From Microcella flavibacter (lineage in GTDB: Bacteria; Actinomycetota; Actinomycetes; Actinomycetales; Microbacteriaceae), in the NCBI RefSeq assembly GCF_012530535.1, contig NZ_CP051299.1, positions 186,001-250,000 on the forward strand: 64,000 bases of DNA. The letters run 5' to 3'. The position numbers were made by a program, and so were the translations under genes. Shown here piece by piece: positions 26,201-33,698 of this stretch (its first letter is position 1; the number at the start of each line of letters is the position of its first letter). Under the pieces are notes generated by a model that saw only the letters and a list, made by a program, of their open reading frames with translations, ran no database searches and had not been told where the DNA came from.

Positions 26201-27950
26201 TGCCTGCGGTGAGCGCGGTGGCGGTCTGGTCGATCGAGACTCCCTGGAAGCCGAGCCCTCGGAGGACGGCTCTGATCTCGGGCACGCTGCTGAGGGCCCG
26301 ATCCACGATGGGAAGTCCTTCCGGTACGACACTTCCGGGCTCTGCGAGGAGCACGCGCGAGCTCTCGGCCGCTCGTGCCCAGCCGCCGCCCTCGAGGGGA
26401 ATCACCGGGGAGGAGAAGATCTCCGGGAGGGAGCCCGCCCGACGAGGGACGCCGGCGAGGATGTCGAGTGCTGCGAGAATCGCCTTCTGATCGCGGACCA
26501 TTGCGAGCTCGCGCAGCCACGCCGTAGCCGTCGTCTCCGAGCGGCCGCGGCCGGCGTCGTCCGTCGCGCGGAGCAGTGCCCGCAGTCTCGTCCTGCGGGT
26601 CGGCGTCTGGTAGCAGCGCCAGTGCGGGACGTCGGAGCGAGGAACTGACGCCTGCCAGTCGCGCACTCCTTCCGGTTGCACCTGATCATCGTCGGTGTCG
26701 AGCGCGCCGTGGAAGTGCTCCGCGACCCGGAGAGCGCCGTTCGCATCGGGGATGAAGGCACGTCTGGATGCGAGTTCGGGGATGCGACGGGAGAGGAACG
26801 AGTCCGCTTCGCTCCGGGTCTCTCGTCCGCGGGCGGGGAAGAGGTCGAAGTGAGCGGCCGGATCCTCAGGTGTGGATGCGCGCCCTGCTACCTCGAGGAA
26901 CAGCTCCGCGGATGCTTCCAGCAGCTCCCGATTGAGGGCGCTCATGCCCGGGACCAGCGCGGTCCGGTCCTCGATGAGGTGCCATGGAGCATTGAAAGCA
27001 CCGCGGGCGGTCGTGAAGTCGCCGAGGGGGAACCACGCCCACAGGCGGCCCAGCTCGGCCGTTTTGCCGTCCAGTGGCGCCGCGTAGGAGACGAGCATCT
27101 CGTCACGCGCGATCGTAGAGGGGAGTTCGGCGAGGGCTTGAGTCGAAGGTCGCACCATGCGTGACGCGTAAGCGTAGCGCCGCACCTCGTCCCCATTGGT
27201 GATCGTGACGTCGTCGGCATCCCGCTGCCGGAGGTACGTCCGCGGCTCGCGCTGGCCCTCCGCGCCCGCGAGGACGACGCCGAGCTCGTTCACCCAATCC
27301 AAGAACAACAGGTAGTTCGGAGGCAGATTCACCAGCTCTTCGCGCACTCGAGCGCCACCCCGGGCGAGAGGCAGCTTCACGATCGTGGATGCCCATGTCA
27401 TCAGGTCGGCGAGGTCCGGGTCCGACGCCGCCTCCGCGCGCGCATCGATCACTGCGGGTACCCGCATGACGGGGAAGCGATCGCCCTCGATGCCCGCGTC
27501 GATGAAGATCGACTGAGACCCGGGCGCATTGAACTGGAATGCGACCGTCCGGCTGAAGACTTGCGGATTGTCCGTCAGCGCCAGCACGGACTTGAAGCCG
27601 AGCCCGAATCGACCGATCTCATCGCCGCGCTTCGAGGCGATGAAGGCGTAGCAGAGCGCGGTCACGCCCCGTTCGTCGAACGCCGCACCCTCGTTGGCGC
27701 AGTAGAGATTGCCGCCCGCTATGCGGAACTCGACCCGCCCGGCTGATCCTCCGGTCAGAAGGGCATCGGCGGCGTTCTGAAGCAGCTCGGGAATCTGCCG
27801 CTTCCCGTATCCGCCCGAGGCGAGATCCTCCTCATGACCTAGGTGCTCCTGAAGCAGGAGCGGATCATTCACGTAGTTGGAGATGGCGATTCGCTGGCGC
27901 TCGCCTACGAAGGCGACGAGAGCTGCGTCGGGTTCCGGCCAGACCGACAC
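23265..27950 (-). CDS. Giant sacsin-type GHKL ATPase / SF2 helicase fusion
   Basis: A 1561-residue protein. The first 200 residues are a GHKL/HSP90-like ATPase of sacsin type: IPELLQNAADALL (N box), NEGAAFDERGV and EIGRFGLGFKSVLAL (G boxes). About 900 residues of unassigned, mostly helical sequence follow. The last 400 residues are an SF2 helicase with LLNLPTGAGKTRVAVES near 1185, IVVIDEAHTAGSRSY near 1293, LIGLTATAYRG, LTQGFDAPKTRALY and YHQMIGRGLRGPRN near 1515. It starts with GTG and its TGA overlaps the ATG of drmA. In position it occupies the place of the large DrmD or DrmE protein of described DISARM classes, but the architecture differs. Probably the sensor or motor of the system. Confidence 0.85.
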   Translation of the reverse strand: MSVWPEPDAALVAFVGERQRIAISNYVNDPLLLQEHLGHEEDLASGGYGKRQIPELLQNAADALLTGGSAGRVEFRIAGGNLYCANEGAAFDERGVTALCYAFIASKRGDEIGRFGLGFKSVLALTDNPQVFSRTVAFQFNAPGSQSIFIDAGIEGDRFPVMRVPAVIDARAEAASDPDLADLMTWASTIVKLPLARGGARVREELVNLPPNYLLFLDWVNELGVVLAGAEGQREPRTYLRQRDADDVTITNGDEVRRYAYASRMVRPSTQALAELPSTIARDEMLVSYAAPLDGKTAELGRLWAWFPLGDFTTARGAFNAPWHLIEDRTALVPGMSALNRELLEASAELFLEVAGRASTPEDPAAHFDLFPARGRETRSEADSFLSRRIPELASRRAFIPDANGALRVAEHFHGALDTDDDQVQPEGVRDWQASVPRSDVPHWRCYQTPTRRTRLRALLRATDDAGRGRSETTATAWLRELAMVRDQKAILAALDILAGVPRRAGSLPEIFSSPVIPLEGGGWARAAESSRVLLAEPGSVVPEGLPIVDRALSSVPEIRAVLRGLGFQGVSIDQTATALTAGIRSSWGEAEWERYWSAITSASPASGIRAMREAVDAGRTIKVRDRTGTWRTASSIFADQRIAAENDALHADPAIHRGRGDLLAAAGCLTGADSRADLSDDLVYARWRSHVTSHLEARLAAQNARLLEIHWPTAVGTGPLSLLHDLKDDHQALTAWSAEIIRNLDTQKLSIGFTVSTGAKGATDVVSPALWALTEYGRAQTTLGSLPFAVALGPSLSAYGAFLPVMADRDLALALSLPKDLASAPDSAIEFAFRRSDYMLEADGMERLTETLLQAADRRKFTRSAKLPAVSPDGQIRIVERSSVVLALSADDALELRADGTSYLPCSKSAAARLADQWGLRTSEEVLRRALEIIEGAEEVPLLDVFPALPRLAGDADLSRYKVRSSPRIVRKIQGPNGMREKELLGIEQGDLLTIDESLDEIGVLSQVSQLLQLRLSDEEIHRVIDLGQQLRVNELVGRVRAAGSDVEKILLLADAEQLGGLLPDGLLASVRQRKGAQNDREVAELYLTVRGYDALLMLKETMAGKGIQVPQQWAGSPEAQRLVASLGFATAFAGAKARNPLPVEHVLGKVELAPLHDFQEEIAKGVREIALERSTDGQAARALLNLPTGAGKTRVAVESIVRLLVSDELRGPILWIAQSEELCEQAIASWMEVWRAVGDRRVMEISRFFGGRELDESVQDVHIVVATDDQLLTRINSPQADMYRWLSEPGIVVIDEAHTAGSRSYTEILRWLGLTASRTDRPLIGLTATAYRGRNDETNRLFANRFGARRIDAPSLGDEPIAELRRREVLAEVDHRVLTGMNVPLDATADKEFFRLKEVTKSMLDRIGQDLDRTQMLVDDILKQDPEWPILVFAPSVVSAHTVAALLRLEGREDAAAVDGSMRMPERRRVIEKFKAGETRILVNCELLTQGFDAPKTRALYIARPTFSPNRYHQMIGRGLRGPRNGGKERCLIVNVEDTFEQFGDRLAFTEFDHLWSAG

Positions 27951-28066
27951 GGGGTGACTCCTTGTCCGCCCTCATCCGTGAGGGACTCTCCGACCCTACC
28001 GAGCGGCACCGACATCCCGATGTCACGCGTTCGGGGTACGCGGACGGCGCGCGTTGAGGATCGTGC
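27951..28066. promoter_or_regulatory. Divergent promoter region of the DISARM-like operon and vsr
   Basis: This 116-bp gap separates the divergent starts of the GHKL-helicase operon and the vsr gene and must drive both. No clear operator palindrome is visible. Confidence 0.35.
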
Positions 28067-28612
28067 ATGATCGGGGCCATGTCCCCCGAGCCGCGATCGT
28101 CGGACACGTCATGGGCCGTGAATCCCGGCGTCCGCCGCTCCATGCTGTCCAATCGTCGGAGGGACACCGCCCCCGAGTTGGCTGTGCGCCGCATGCTCCA
28201 CGCGAGTGGCTTGAGGTACCGCGTCGACTTCGCGCCGACTGCGAACAAGCGCCGACGCGCCGATATCGTCTTCACACGGCGGCGTCTCGCGATCTACATC
28301 GACGGCTGCTTCTGGCATTCATGTCCACTGCACCGGACCAGTCCGAGAGCGAACTCCGACTATTGGGAGCCGAAACTTCGGCGCAACGTGGAGAGGGACC
28401 GGGAGACGACCGCCGCGCTCGCGGCCGCGGGCTGGTCGGTGTTCAGATTCTGGGAGCACGAGCCTCCCGAACTGGTCGTCGCCACCGTGATCGCGGCCCT
28501 CCGGGATCAGGTGCCGGAGCACAGTGCTGGTGTCGACGCCCTCTCGATCGCGGCGATTCGGATCACCGCTCGGTCAGATCCGCATACTCCGGGTGCCGCC
28601 GCATCCACATGA
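28067..28612 (+). CDS. vsr: Very short patch repair (Vsr-type) endonuclease
   Basis: A 181-residue protein with the Vsr core: RSMLSNRRRDTAPELAVRR, LRYRVDFAP, RRADIVFTRRRLAIYIDGCFW with the metal aspartate, HSCPLH, and LAAAGWSVFRFWEHE. Vsr nicks next to T:G mismatches that arise when 5-methylcytosine deaminates, so it fits with the C5 methyltransferase at the other end of the locus. An ATG four codons downstream (28079) is an alternative start. The 40-residue C-terminal extension runs over the 3' end of the opposite-strand acetyltransferase gene. It may serve repair of modified sites or act as a nuclease in the defence system. Confidence 0.9.
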   Translation: MIGAMSPEPRSSDTSWAVNPGVRRSMLSNRRRDTAPELAVRRMLHASGLRYRVDFAPTANKRRRADIVFTRRRLAIYIDGCFWHSCPLHRTSPRANSDYWEPKLRRNVERDRETTAALAAAGWSVFRFWEHEPPELVVATVIAALRDQVPEHSAGVDALSIAAIRITARSDPHTPGAAAST

Positions 28613-28847
28613 CGGCGAAGGGGCAGCGCGGCTGCACGCGGTCGGTGCTCTCTGACCTCAGGTGATCGAGCACAGCCTGCACGACCTCCCCGCCGACGCC
28701 CTTGTTGCGCAGGAACGGCGGCACCTCCACGTGGATGAGCTGCACCACGCCGTCGCGGCGGTCGTAGGCGATGAAGCCGCGCAGCTCCTCGCCGTCGTGC
28801 ACCGTGTAGCGCTCGGAATCGGGCTCGTGGGTCACCGTCAGCGTCAT
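28563..28847 (-). CDS. YjdJ-type GNAT-fold N-acetyltransferase
   Basis: A 94-residue protein with the short GNAT core: LRGFIAYDRRDGVVQLIHVEV, then the acetyl-CoA loop LRNKGVGGEVVQAVLDHL and a C-terminal RVQPRCPFAVMWMRRHPEY. The length and the CPF..WMRRHPEY ending are typical of the small YjdJ/GCN5-related family. Substrate unknown. Its 3' end overlaps the 3' end of vsr by 50 bp in the opposite direction. It is probably resident chromosome rather than part of the defence operon. Confidence 0.8.
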   Translation of the reverse strand: MTLTVTHEPDSERYTVHDGEELRGFIAYDRRDGVVQLIHVEVPPFLRNKGVGGEVVQAVLDHLRSESTDRVQPRCPFAVMWMRRHPEYADLTER

Positions 28848-28905
28848 GACCGTGACCCTACCGAGCGACCCCGAGCGGGCATCCAGCTCGCAAGCAGAAC
28901 CGGGT

Positions 28906-29250
28906 TCAGGCGGTCAGTGCATCCACGTTCTCGGGCGACAGCGCGTAGTGGATCGCGAGCATGCTCGCGCCGATGACGGCCGCGTCGGCTCCGGTGCTCG
29001 ACTCGACGATCGCCAGGTGCGTCGCGGCGAGCGGGGTCGAGCGCGTGTATACGACCTCGCGCACGCCCGCGAGCAGGTGCTCGCCGGCCTGCGCCATCGC
29101 GCCGCCGATGACGATCACCGAGGGGTTCATGAGGCTGACGCACGCGGCGAGCACCTCGCCGATGTCGCGGCCGGCCTGGCGCACCGCCTGGATCGCGTCG
29201 CGGTCGCCGCGCTTGGCCTATGTCACCCGCGATGCCCTGGGCTCCACACT
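28906..29250 (-). pseudogene. Truncated ROK-family gene, copy 1
   Basis: 28906-29214 encodes the last 100 or so residues of a ROK-family sugar kinase/regulator (SLMNPSVIVIGGAMAQAGEH and the end DALTA) and matches 30788-31096 with a single mismatch seen by eye. Beyond 29214 about 148 bp present in copy 2 (roughly 31097-31244) are missing, after which weaker similarity resumes to about 29250. There is no N-terminal half and no zinc-binding cysteine motif, so it cannot be functional. Confidence 0.88.
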
Positions 29251-29323
29251 GCGTCACCGTGGCTTTCGTGCCGGGACCCTCGAGCGCTGACCAATGCTCG
29301 CCGGCCAGTTGTGGCTTGATGAA

Positions 29324-29356
29324 CCGACCCTCGCATCATGTTCCTGCGAGGGTCGG
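29324..29356. other. Perfect 12-bp stem hairpin at the HNH truncation point
   Basis: CCGACCCTCGCA at 29324-29335 and its exact complement at 29345-29356 surround a 9-nt loop. The right arm is coding sequence of the truncated HNH gene (residues RGSE), and the left arm lies just outside where homology is lost. It looks like a rearrangement scar rather than a terminator, since no T-run follows. Confidence 0.7.
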
Positions 29357-29682
29357 AGACGTCGGAGGACGTGCAGATCGACCACGTCGTGTCGTTATCC
29401 AACGCGTGGCAGACCGGGGCCCAGCAGCTCGATCAGCAGTCTCGGATCCGACTCGCGAACGACCCGCTCAACCTCCTCGCCGTAGACGGGCCGTCGAACA
29501 TGCAGAAGAGCGACGCCGACGCGGCGACCTGGCTTCCGCCGAACCGCGAGTACTGGTGCCCCCTCGTCGCACGGCAGGTCAGCGTGAAGGCCAAGTACGG
29601 TCTCTGGGTGACGCCGCCCGAACGAGACGCGATCGCACGCATCCTCGATTCCTGTCCTGGTCAGTCCGCGCTGCGAGGCTGA
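29338..29682 (+). pseudogene. C-terminal fragment of a GmrSD_C/DUF1524-like HNH nuclease
   Basis: The 114 codons cover the HNH half of secreted actinobacterial HNH proteins: DVQIDHVVSLSNAWQTGAQ with the DHVV histidine, RLANDPLNLLAVDGPSNMQK, DAATWLPPN and VKAKYGLWVT. Intact relatives have a signal peptide and about 100 further residues in front, which are missing. The apparent start codon lies in the loop of a hairpin. A product could in principle still be made, but without the N-terminal part it is probably dead. Confidence 0.8.
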
Positions 29683-29788
29683 CGCCGCTATCCGGCGAGG
29701 GGATGCCGATCCAGGAGTCGCGCTAATGAAGCAGCCGCCCCCGAAGGAGGGCTACCTCGGCGACACCGGCTGCTAATAAATTTCACAT
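29683..29788 (+). promoter_or_regulatory. Leader region of the DUF4190-type gene
   Basis: It contains a 16-codon open frame (29726-29776, MKQPPPKEGYLGDTGC) preceded by AGGAG, and a 7-bp stem (GCAGCCG at 29731-29737, CGGCTGC at 29767-29773) that folds almost exactly over this frame. It ends in an A+T-rich AATAAATTTCACAT just before the ATG. It could be a leader peptide/attenuator or chance. Confidence 0.3.
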
Positions 29789-30709
29789 ATGACTGACTCA
29801 TCCACCCCTATGCCCCCGAGCGGCTCACCCGCCGCTCCGTCGGCGGGCGCGACCTACGCGCCCGCTCCCACCGACCCCAACTTCGGTGCACCCGCCAAGC
29901 GTCCCGGCGGCAACGGCCTCGCCATCACGTCGCTCATCTTGGGCATCGTTGCCATCCTGGGATTCGCCGTCCCCGTTCTCAACGTCTTCTCGGCACTGCT
30001 CGCCGTGGTCGGCCTCGTGCTCGGCGTGATCGCGTTCATCCGCAAGGCCGGGTCGCGCGGGCTCTCGCTCAGCGGCACGATCGTCTCCGGCCTCGCGCTT
30101 CTGCTCTCGGTCATCTTCATCGTGATCTACGCCGTCGGCCTCAGCGCCGCCATCGATGAGGTCTCCAGCGACGACCCGGCCGTGGTCGAGACGCCGGTCG
30201 CCGAGAGCGAGGCCGAGCCGGCCGCGCCGGCGGATGAGGAGGCTGAGGAGCCCGCGGCGTCCGACGTCGGCACTCGCGAGAACCCCGCGCCCATCGGCAC
30301 GACGATCGAGGTGAGCTCGTTCGATGAGGTCATCTACGAGGTCACGCTCGGTCAGCCTGTCCTCAACGCCAACGACGCCGTCGCGGGCGCCAACCAGTTC
30401 AACGAGCCGGCAGAGGCGGGCTTCCAGTACGCGCTCGTGCCGGTGAACGTCACCTACGTGGGCTCGGAGACCGGAACGCCCTGGATCGACCTCGCGGTCG
30501 AGTACGTGTCCGCGGCGGGTTCGACCCACACGCAGGCCGACTCGCCGTCAGTTGCCCCGGAGCCGACGATGATGAGCATCAACGAGATGTACAACGGCTC
30601 CACCGCGACCGGCAACATCGTCATCATGATCCCCACCGAGGGTGCTGCCGGCGGCGCGTGGACGGTGAGCGCCCTCTTCGGCGACCCGTTCTTCTTCGCC
30701 GCCGAATAG
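29789..30709 (+). CDS. DUF4190-type membrane protein with extracytoplasmic domain
   Basis: A 306-residue protein. A proline-rich cytoplasmic start (about 45 residues) leads to two membrane helices (GLAITSLILGIVAILGFAVP near 46-66 and the VVGLVLGVIAFI to VSGLALLLSVIFIVIYAV region near 75-118), the pattern of DUF4190. A charged acidic/alanine linker follows, then a beta-rich outer domain of about 140 residues similar to DUF4352-type Ig-like domains (EVSSFDEVIYEVTL). Function unknown; such proteins are usual in Microbacteriaceae. It is followed by a strong hairpin terminator and lies between the two ROK repeats. Confidence 0.75.
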   Translation: MTDSSTPMPPSGSPAAPSAGATYAPAPTDPNFGAPAKRPGGNGLAITSLILGIVAILGFAVPVLNVFSALLAVVGLVLGVIAFIRKAGSRGLSLSGTIVSGLALLLSVIFIVIYAVGLSAAIDEVSSDDPAVVETPVAESEAEPAAPADEEAEEPAASDVGTRENPAPIGTTIEVSSFDEVIYEVTLGQPVLNANDAVAGANQFNEPAEAGFQYALVPVNVTYVGSETGTPWIDLAVEYVSAAGSTHTQADSPSVAPEPTMMSINEMYNGSTATGNIVIMIPTEGAAGGAWTVSALFGDPFFFAAE

Positions 30710-30721
30710 GCGACCACTGAC

Positions 30722-30759
30722 CGTCGGCCCGGATGATGCACGCGTCATCCGGGCCGACG
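30722..30759 (+). terminator. Strong hairpin downstream of the DUF4190-type gene
   Basis: A perfect 15-bp stem (30722-30736 with 30745-30759) closes an 8-nt loop 13 bp after the stop codon. There is no T-run, which is common for hairpin terminators in very G+C-rich actinobacteria. It can also act on the opposite strand. Confidence 0.75.
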
Positions 30760-30787
30760 CATGTCCGCAGACCTCACGATCAAGCGG

Positions 30788-31322
30788 TCAGGCGGTCAGC
30801 GCATCCACGTTCTCGGGCGACAGCGCGTAGTGGATCGCGAGCATGCTCGCGCCGATGACGGCCGCGTCGGCTCCGGTGCTCGACTCGACGATCGCCAGGT
30901 GCGTCGCGGCGAGCGGGGTCGAGCGCGTGTATACGACCTCGCGCACGCCCGCGAGCAGGTGCTCGCCGGCCTGCGCCATCGCGCCGCCGATGACGATCAC
31001 CGAGGGGTTCATGAGGCTGACGCACGCGGCGAGCACCTCGCCGATGTCGCGGCCGGCCTGGCGCACCGCCTGGATCGCGTCGCGGTCGCCGCGCTTCACC
31101 CGCTCGACGACCTGGGCGCCCGACTCGAGCGGGCGGTCGCCGTCGTGCAGGGTGCCGGCGATGGCGGGGCCCGAGGCCAGAGCCTCGAGGCAGCCCTCGT
31201 TGCCGCAGTGGCACGGAACGCCCGCGCCGCGCGCGAGCCGCACGTGGCCGATGTCGCCGGCGATGCCCTGGGCTCCGCGCTGCAGCACCCCGCCCGTCGA
31301 TCGAGCCCCGATAGGGTCGCCG
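30788..31322 (-). pseudogene. N-terminally truncated ROK-family gene, copy 2
   Basis: The frame encodes the C-terminal 170 residues of a ROK protein: GGVLQRGAQGIAGDIGHVRL, the zinc cluster CHCGNEGCLEA, then SLMNPSVIVIGGAMAQAGEH. The N-terminal ATP-binding or HTH half is absent because the coding sequence runs into the start of the gene at 31324. Its nominal GTG start (31288) would give a non-functional product. The final 309 bp are repeated at 28906-29214. Confidence 0.85.
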
Positions 31323-31323
31323 C

Positions 31324-33219
31324 ATGGTGACGATCGCGAGAACCGACGCTGAGCTCGACGCCCTCGTCGCCCGCCTCACCGACCCGAACCGCGAACGGCC
31401 CCTGGTGGTCGCCACCACGACGTTCGCGACCGGTGAGCCGTTCCTCGACCTCGACCGCCTCGCATCCGACGTCGGCGACGTCGCCGATCTCGCGCTCATC
31501 TCCTCCGGCCAGCTCACCTACCGCTTCGCCGCGGCGCTCCCGCCGGGCTGCGAGACCTACAACGGCGCCGTGCGCTCCTTCCCCGGCGGCGCCGACTGGA
31601 TGCGCCGCCCCGAGCGGGCGCGCCGACGCTTCTCCTTCTTCGACCACGATCGCGACCGGATGCACGACTCGGTCGTCGACGACGTCCTCGGCATGGCGCA
31701 CCGGGCCGGCCTCACCCGCGCCTCGACGAGCGGCGCCCGAGCTGTGACCGGCACCGTTCAAGGGCTCGTGGCCGACGGTTCCCGCGCCATCGTGCAGCTC
31801 GACGACGGCGGCCTCGCCACGATCACCGCCGAGCTCGCCTTCCCGCCGGCGCCGCTCGACTGGGTCATCCGACCCGGCATGACCGTGCACGGGATGCTCG
31901 ATCCCGAGTCACGCCGCCTCGCACTCGACCCGGCCATCGCCGGCGCGGGCGACCTGTGGTCGCAGTTCCCCGAGGGCGGCGTCACCCTCGCCCTCGTGCA
32001 CGAGGTGGATCGGCAGCGAGCCACCCTCCTCGTGCATCCCGCGCACCCCGTGACCGTCACCCGCGCCGAGCTGTCGGCGAACCCGCGCGACCGCGTCGAC
32101 CTGCTGCTCGCCGAGGGCGACGTGATCGAGGTGCGGGTCGTGCGCGGCGCGCGCGGCGAACCGGCGCTGCGCACCATCGACCTCGACGACGACGAGACCG
32201 TGTTGCCGGCCGTGGCGCTGACCCCGGGCGGGATGCCCTGGCTCGAGCCGGGCCGCCCCCTGCCCGCCACCGAGGCCGACGTGAGGGCGGCCGACATCGA
32301 CACCATGCTCGGATCCCGAGCCCGCGGCGCTGCTGCCGCGGCCGGCCCCGTCCCGGTGCCTGAGGCGCCGACGACGCGCATCGAGGCGGCACCGCCACCG
32401 GCACCGGCACCGGCACCGCCACCGGCTCCCGCGCAGGCCCGACCCGTTCCCGGGGCCGGCCCTCGACGCGTCGTGCCGCTCCAGTCGGGCGAGGCGACCT
32501 CGACCGCCCCGCACCCTGAACTCCCTGCTCGCGGTGCGTTGCAGAGCGCCCTCGCCACGGTCGACGCGCTCAAGGCTCAGCTGCGGGCTGAGAGGGCGCA
32601 TCGCGCGGACGCCGAGGCGAGCGAGCTGGGCCGGGAGGTCGCGCAGCTCAAGGACCTGATCGGGGAGCTCGCTCGCGACGCCCGACGCGCCTCCGATGAG
32701 GCCGCCGTGCTGAGAGAGCGGCTCGGCAGTGCCCAGAGCGCGCTCCGCCAGGCCCGACGCACGGGCGGGGAGTCGGCGGTCGTGCGACCGCGCGATCGCC
32801 GTGATCGCTTCACCACGGCGGAGGACTGGGTGCGCCACGAGCTCTACCTGCTGTGGATCGAGCGCCTCGATGCGACGACGCGCGCCGAGCATCCCCTGCC
32901 CGACGAGATCGCGATCGGCGACCGCTTCTGCGAATCGCTGGAACCGCTCGACGACGGTCAGCTCGCCAAGGCGCTGCGCTGCGCGATGGAGGCGGTGACG
33001 CACTTCATCGGGCGCCTGCCCGCGCGCGAGGTGCACCCGTTGCGCTCGGGTGACGGCGGGGATGACGCGCCCGTCGTGCGATCGGCTGACGGGGCGCGGT
33101 GCCTGCGCGCGTACATCGAGCAGAGCACGCCGCAGGCGCGGCGGCTGCACTACTGGTCGATCCCGGGCGGGGGCATCGAGCTCGAACGCGTCGTGCCGCA
33201 CGACGACGTCGAGCCCTGA
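31324..33219 (+). CDS. Large protein of unknown function with coiled-coil segment
   Basis: A 631-residue protein. Residues 1-110 contain PLVVATTTFATGEPFLDLDRLASDVGDVADL and PPGCETYNGAVRSFPGG split by a short loop; I recall a similar opening in uncharacterised Streptomyces proteins. Residues 130-280 include two beta-rich stretches resembling small OB/S1-like barrels (GTVQGLVADGSRAIVQL; GVTLALVHEVDRQRATLLV). A proline/alanine linker (about 345-385) leads to a long coiled coil (410-480) and a C-terminal alpha/beta part with FTTAEDWVRHELYLLWIERL. No catalytic motif can be named. The ATG lies next to the truncated ROK gene. Confidence 0.6.
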   Translation: MVTIARTDAELDALVARLTDPNRERPLVVATTTFATGEPFLDLDRLASDVGDVADLALISSGQLTYRFAAALPPGCETYNGAVRSFPGGADWMRRPERARRRFSFFDHDRDRMHDSVVDDVLGMAHRAGLTRASTSGARAVTGTVQGLVADGSRAIVQLDDGGLATITAELAFPPAPLDWVIRPGMTVHGMLDPESRRLALDPAIAGAGDLWSQFPEGGVTLALVHEVDRQRATLLVHPAHPVTVTRAELSANPRDRVDLLLAEGDVIEVRVVRGARGEPALRTIDLDDDETVLPAVALTPGGMPWLEPGRPLPATEADVRAADIDTMLGSRARGAAAAAGPVPVPEAPTTRIEAAPPPAPAPAPPPAPAQARPVPGAGPRRVVPLQSGEATSTAPHPELPARGALQSALATVDALKAQLRAERAHRADAEASELGREVAQLKDLIGELARDARRASDEAAVLRERLGSAQSALRQARRTGGESAVVRPRDRRDRFTTAEDWVRHELYLLWIERLDATTRAEHPLPDEIAIGDRFCESLEPLDDGQLAKALRCAMEAVTHFIGRLPAREVHPLRSGDGGDDAPVVRSADGARCLRAYIEQSTPQARRLHYWSIPGGGIELERVVPHDDVEP

Positions 33220-33226
33220 CGCAGGC

Positions 33227-33559
33227 TCACCCGAAGAAGATCGGATCACCCGAGTCGGCGAGGTACTCGAGCAGATGCTGCACGCGCGTCGTCGGGCGGG
33301 TGTACTCGTAGAGGTGGAACCGGCCGTTGCGGTCGCACCAGTAGATCGACCACTGCGCCGTCGTCCCGGTGTAGCGCAGGCGGGCGATCGGCGAGCGCGT
33401 CTCCGCCCCGATGCCGTTCCACGGCGGGCGCACCTCGACGATGTCGACGTGGCGCGGCGTCGCATCCGCCTCGAGCCGCACCTCCTTCCGCATCTCCTCG
33501 GGCCACTGCTCGCGGCACCACTGTCGGATCCGGTCGAGGTCGCTCGGGGGAATCGCCAT
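33227..33559 (-). CDS. DUF3024 domain protein
   Basis: A 110-residue protein with the DUF3024 pattern: IRQWCREQWPEEMRKEVRLE near the start, VDIVEVRPPW, then ARLRYTGTTAQWSIYWCDRN, RFHLYEY and a final LLEYLADSGDPIFFG. It is convergent with the 31324 gene, 7 bp apart. These small proteins are widespread in actinobacteria; function unknown. Confidence 0.85.
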   Translation of the reverse strand: MAIPPSDLDRIRQWCREQWPEEMRKEVRLEADATPRHVDIVEVRPPWNGIGAETRSPIARLRYTGTTAQWSIYWCDRNGRFHLYEYTRPTTRVQHLLEYLADSGDPIFFG

Positions 33560-33698
33560 ACTCGATGGTCCCGCGGGCGGCACTTCGCGTGCAAGGGGGA
33601 TGCTCGAGGGGGCTTGCGGGTATTTTCCCACAAAGCGTAGTGTGGGGTAATCCCCGCATCGCCTGATGGGGGGGAAGGGCCCACTATCGAGGAGCGAC

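Larger units (their letters stand above)
28906..31096. repeat. Near-identical 309-bp direct repeats (28906-29214 and 30788-31096)
   Basis: The two copies of the ROK 3' segment are direct repeats offset by 1882 bp and differ at one position by eye (T at 28919, C in copy 2). They enclose a broken HNH gene and the DUF4190-type gene. Such high identity means a recent duplication or gene conversion and makes the interval liable to deletion by recombination. Confidence 0.9.

Noticed and set aside
17171-28847. Search for att-like direct repeats or an integrase around the DISARM-like locus
   Set aside because: I found no integrase gene and no convincing repeat pair exactly at its borders; only the ROK repeats further right.
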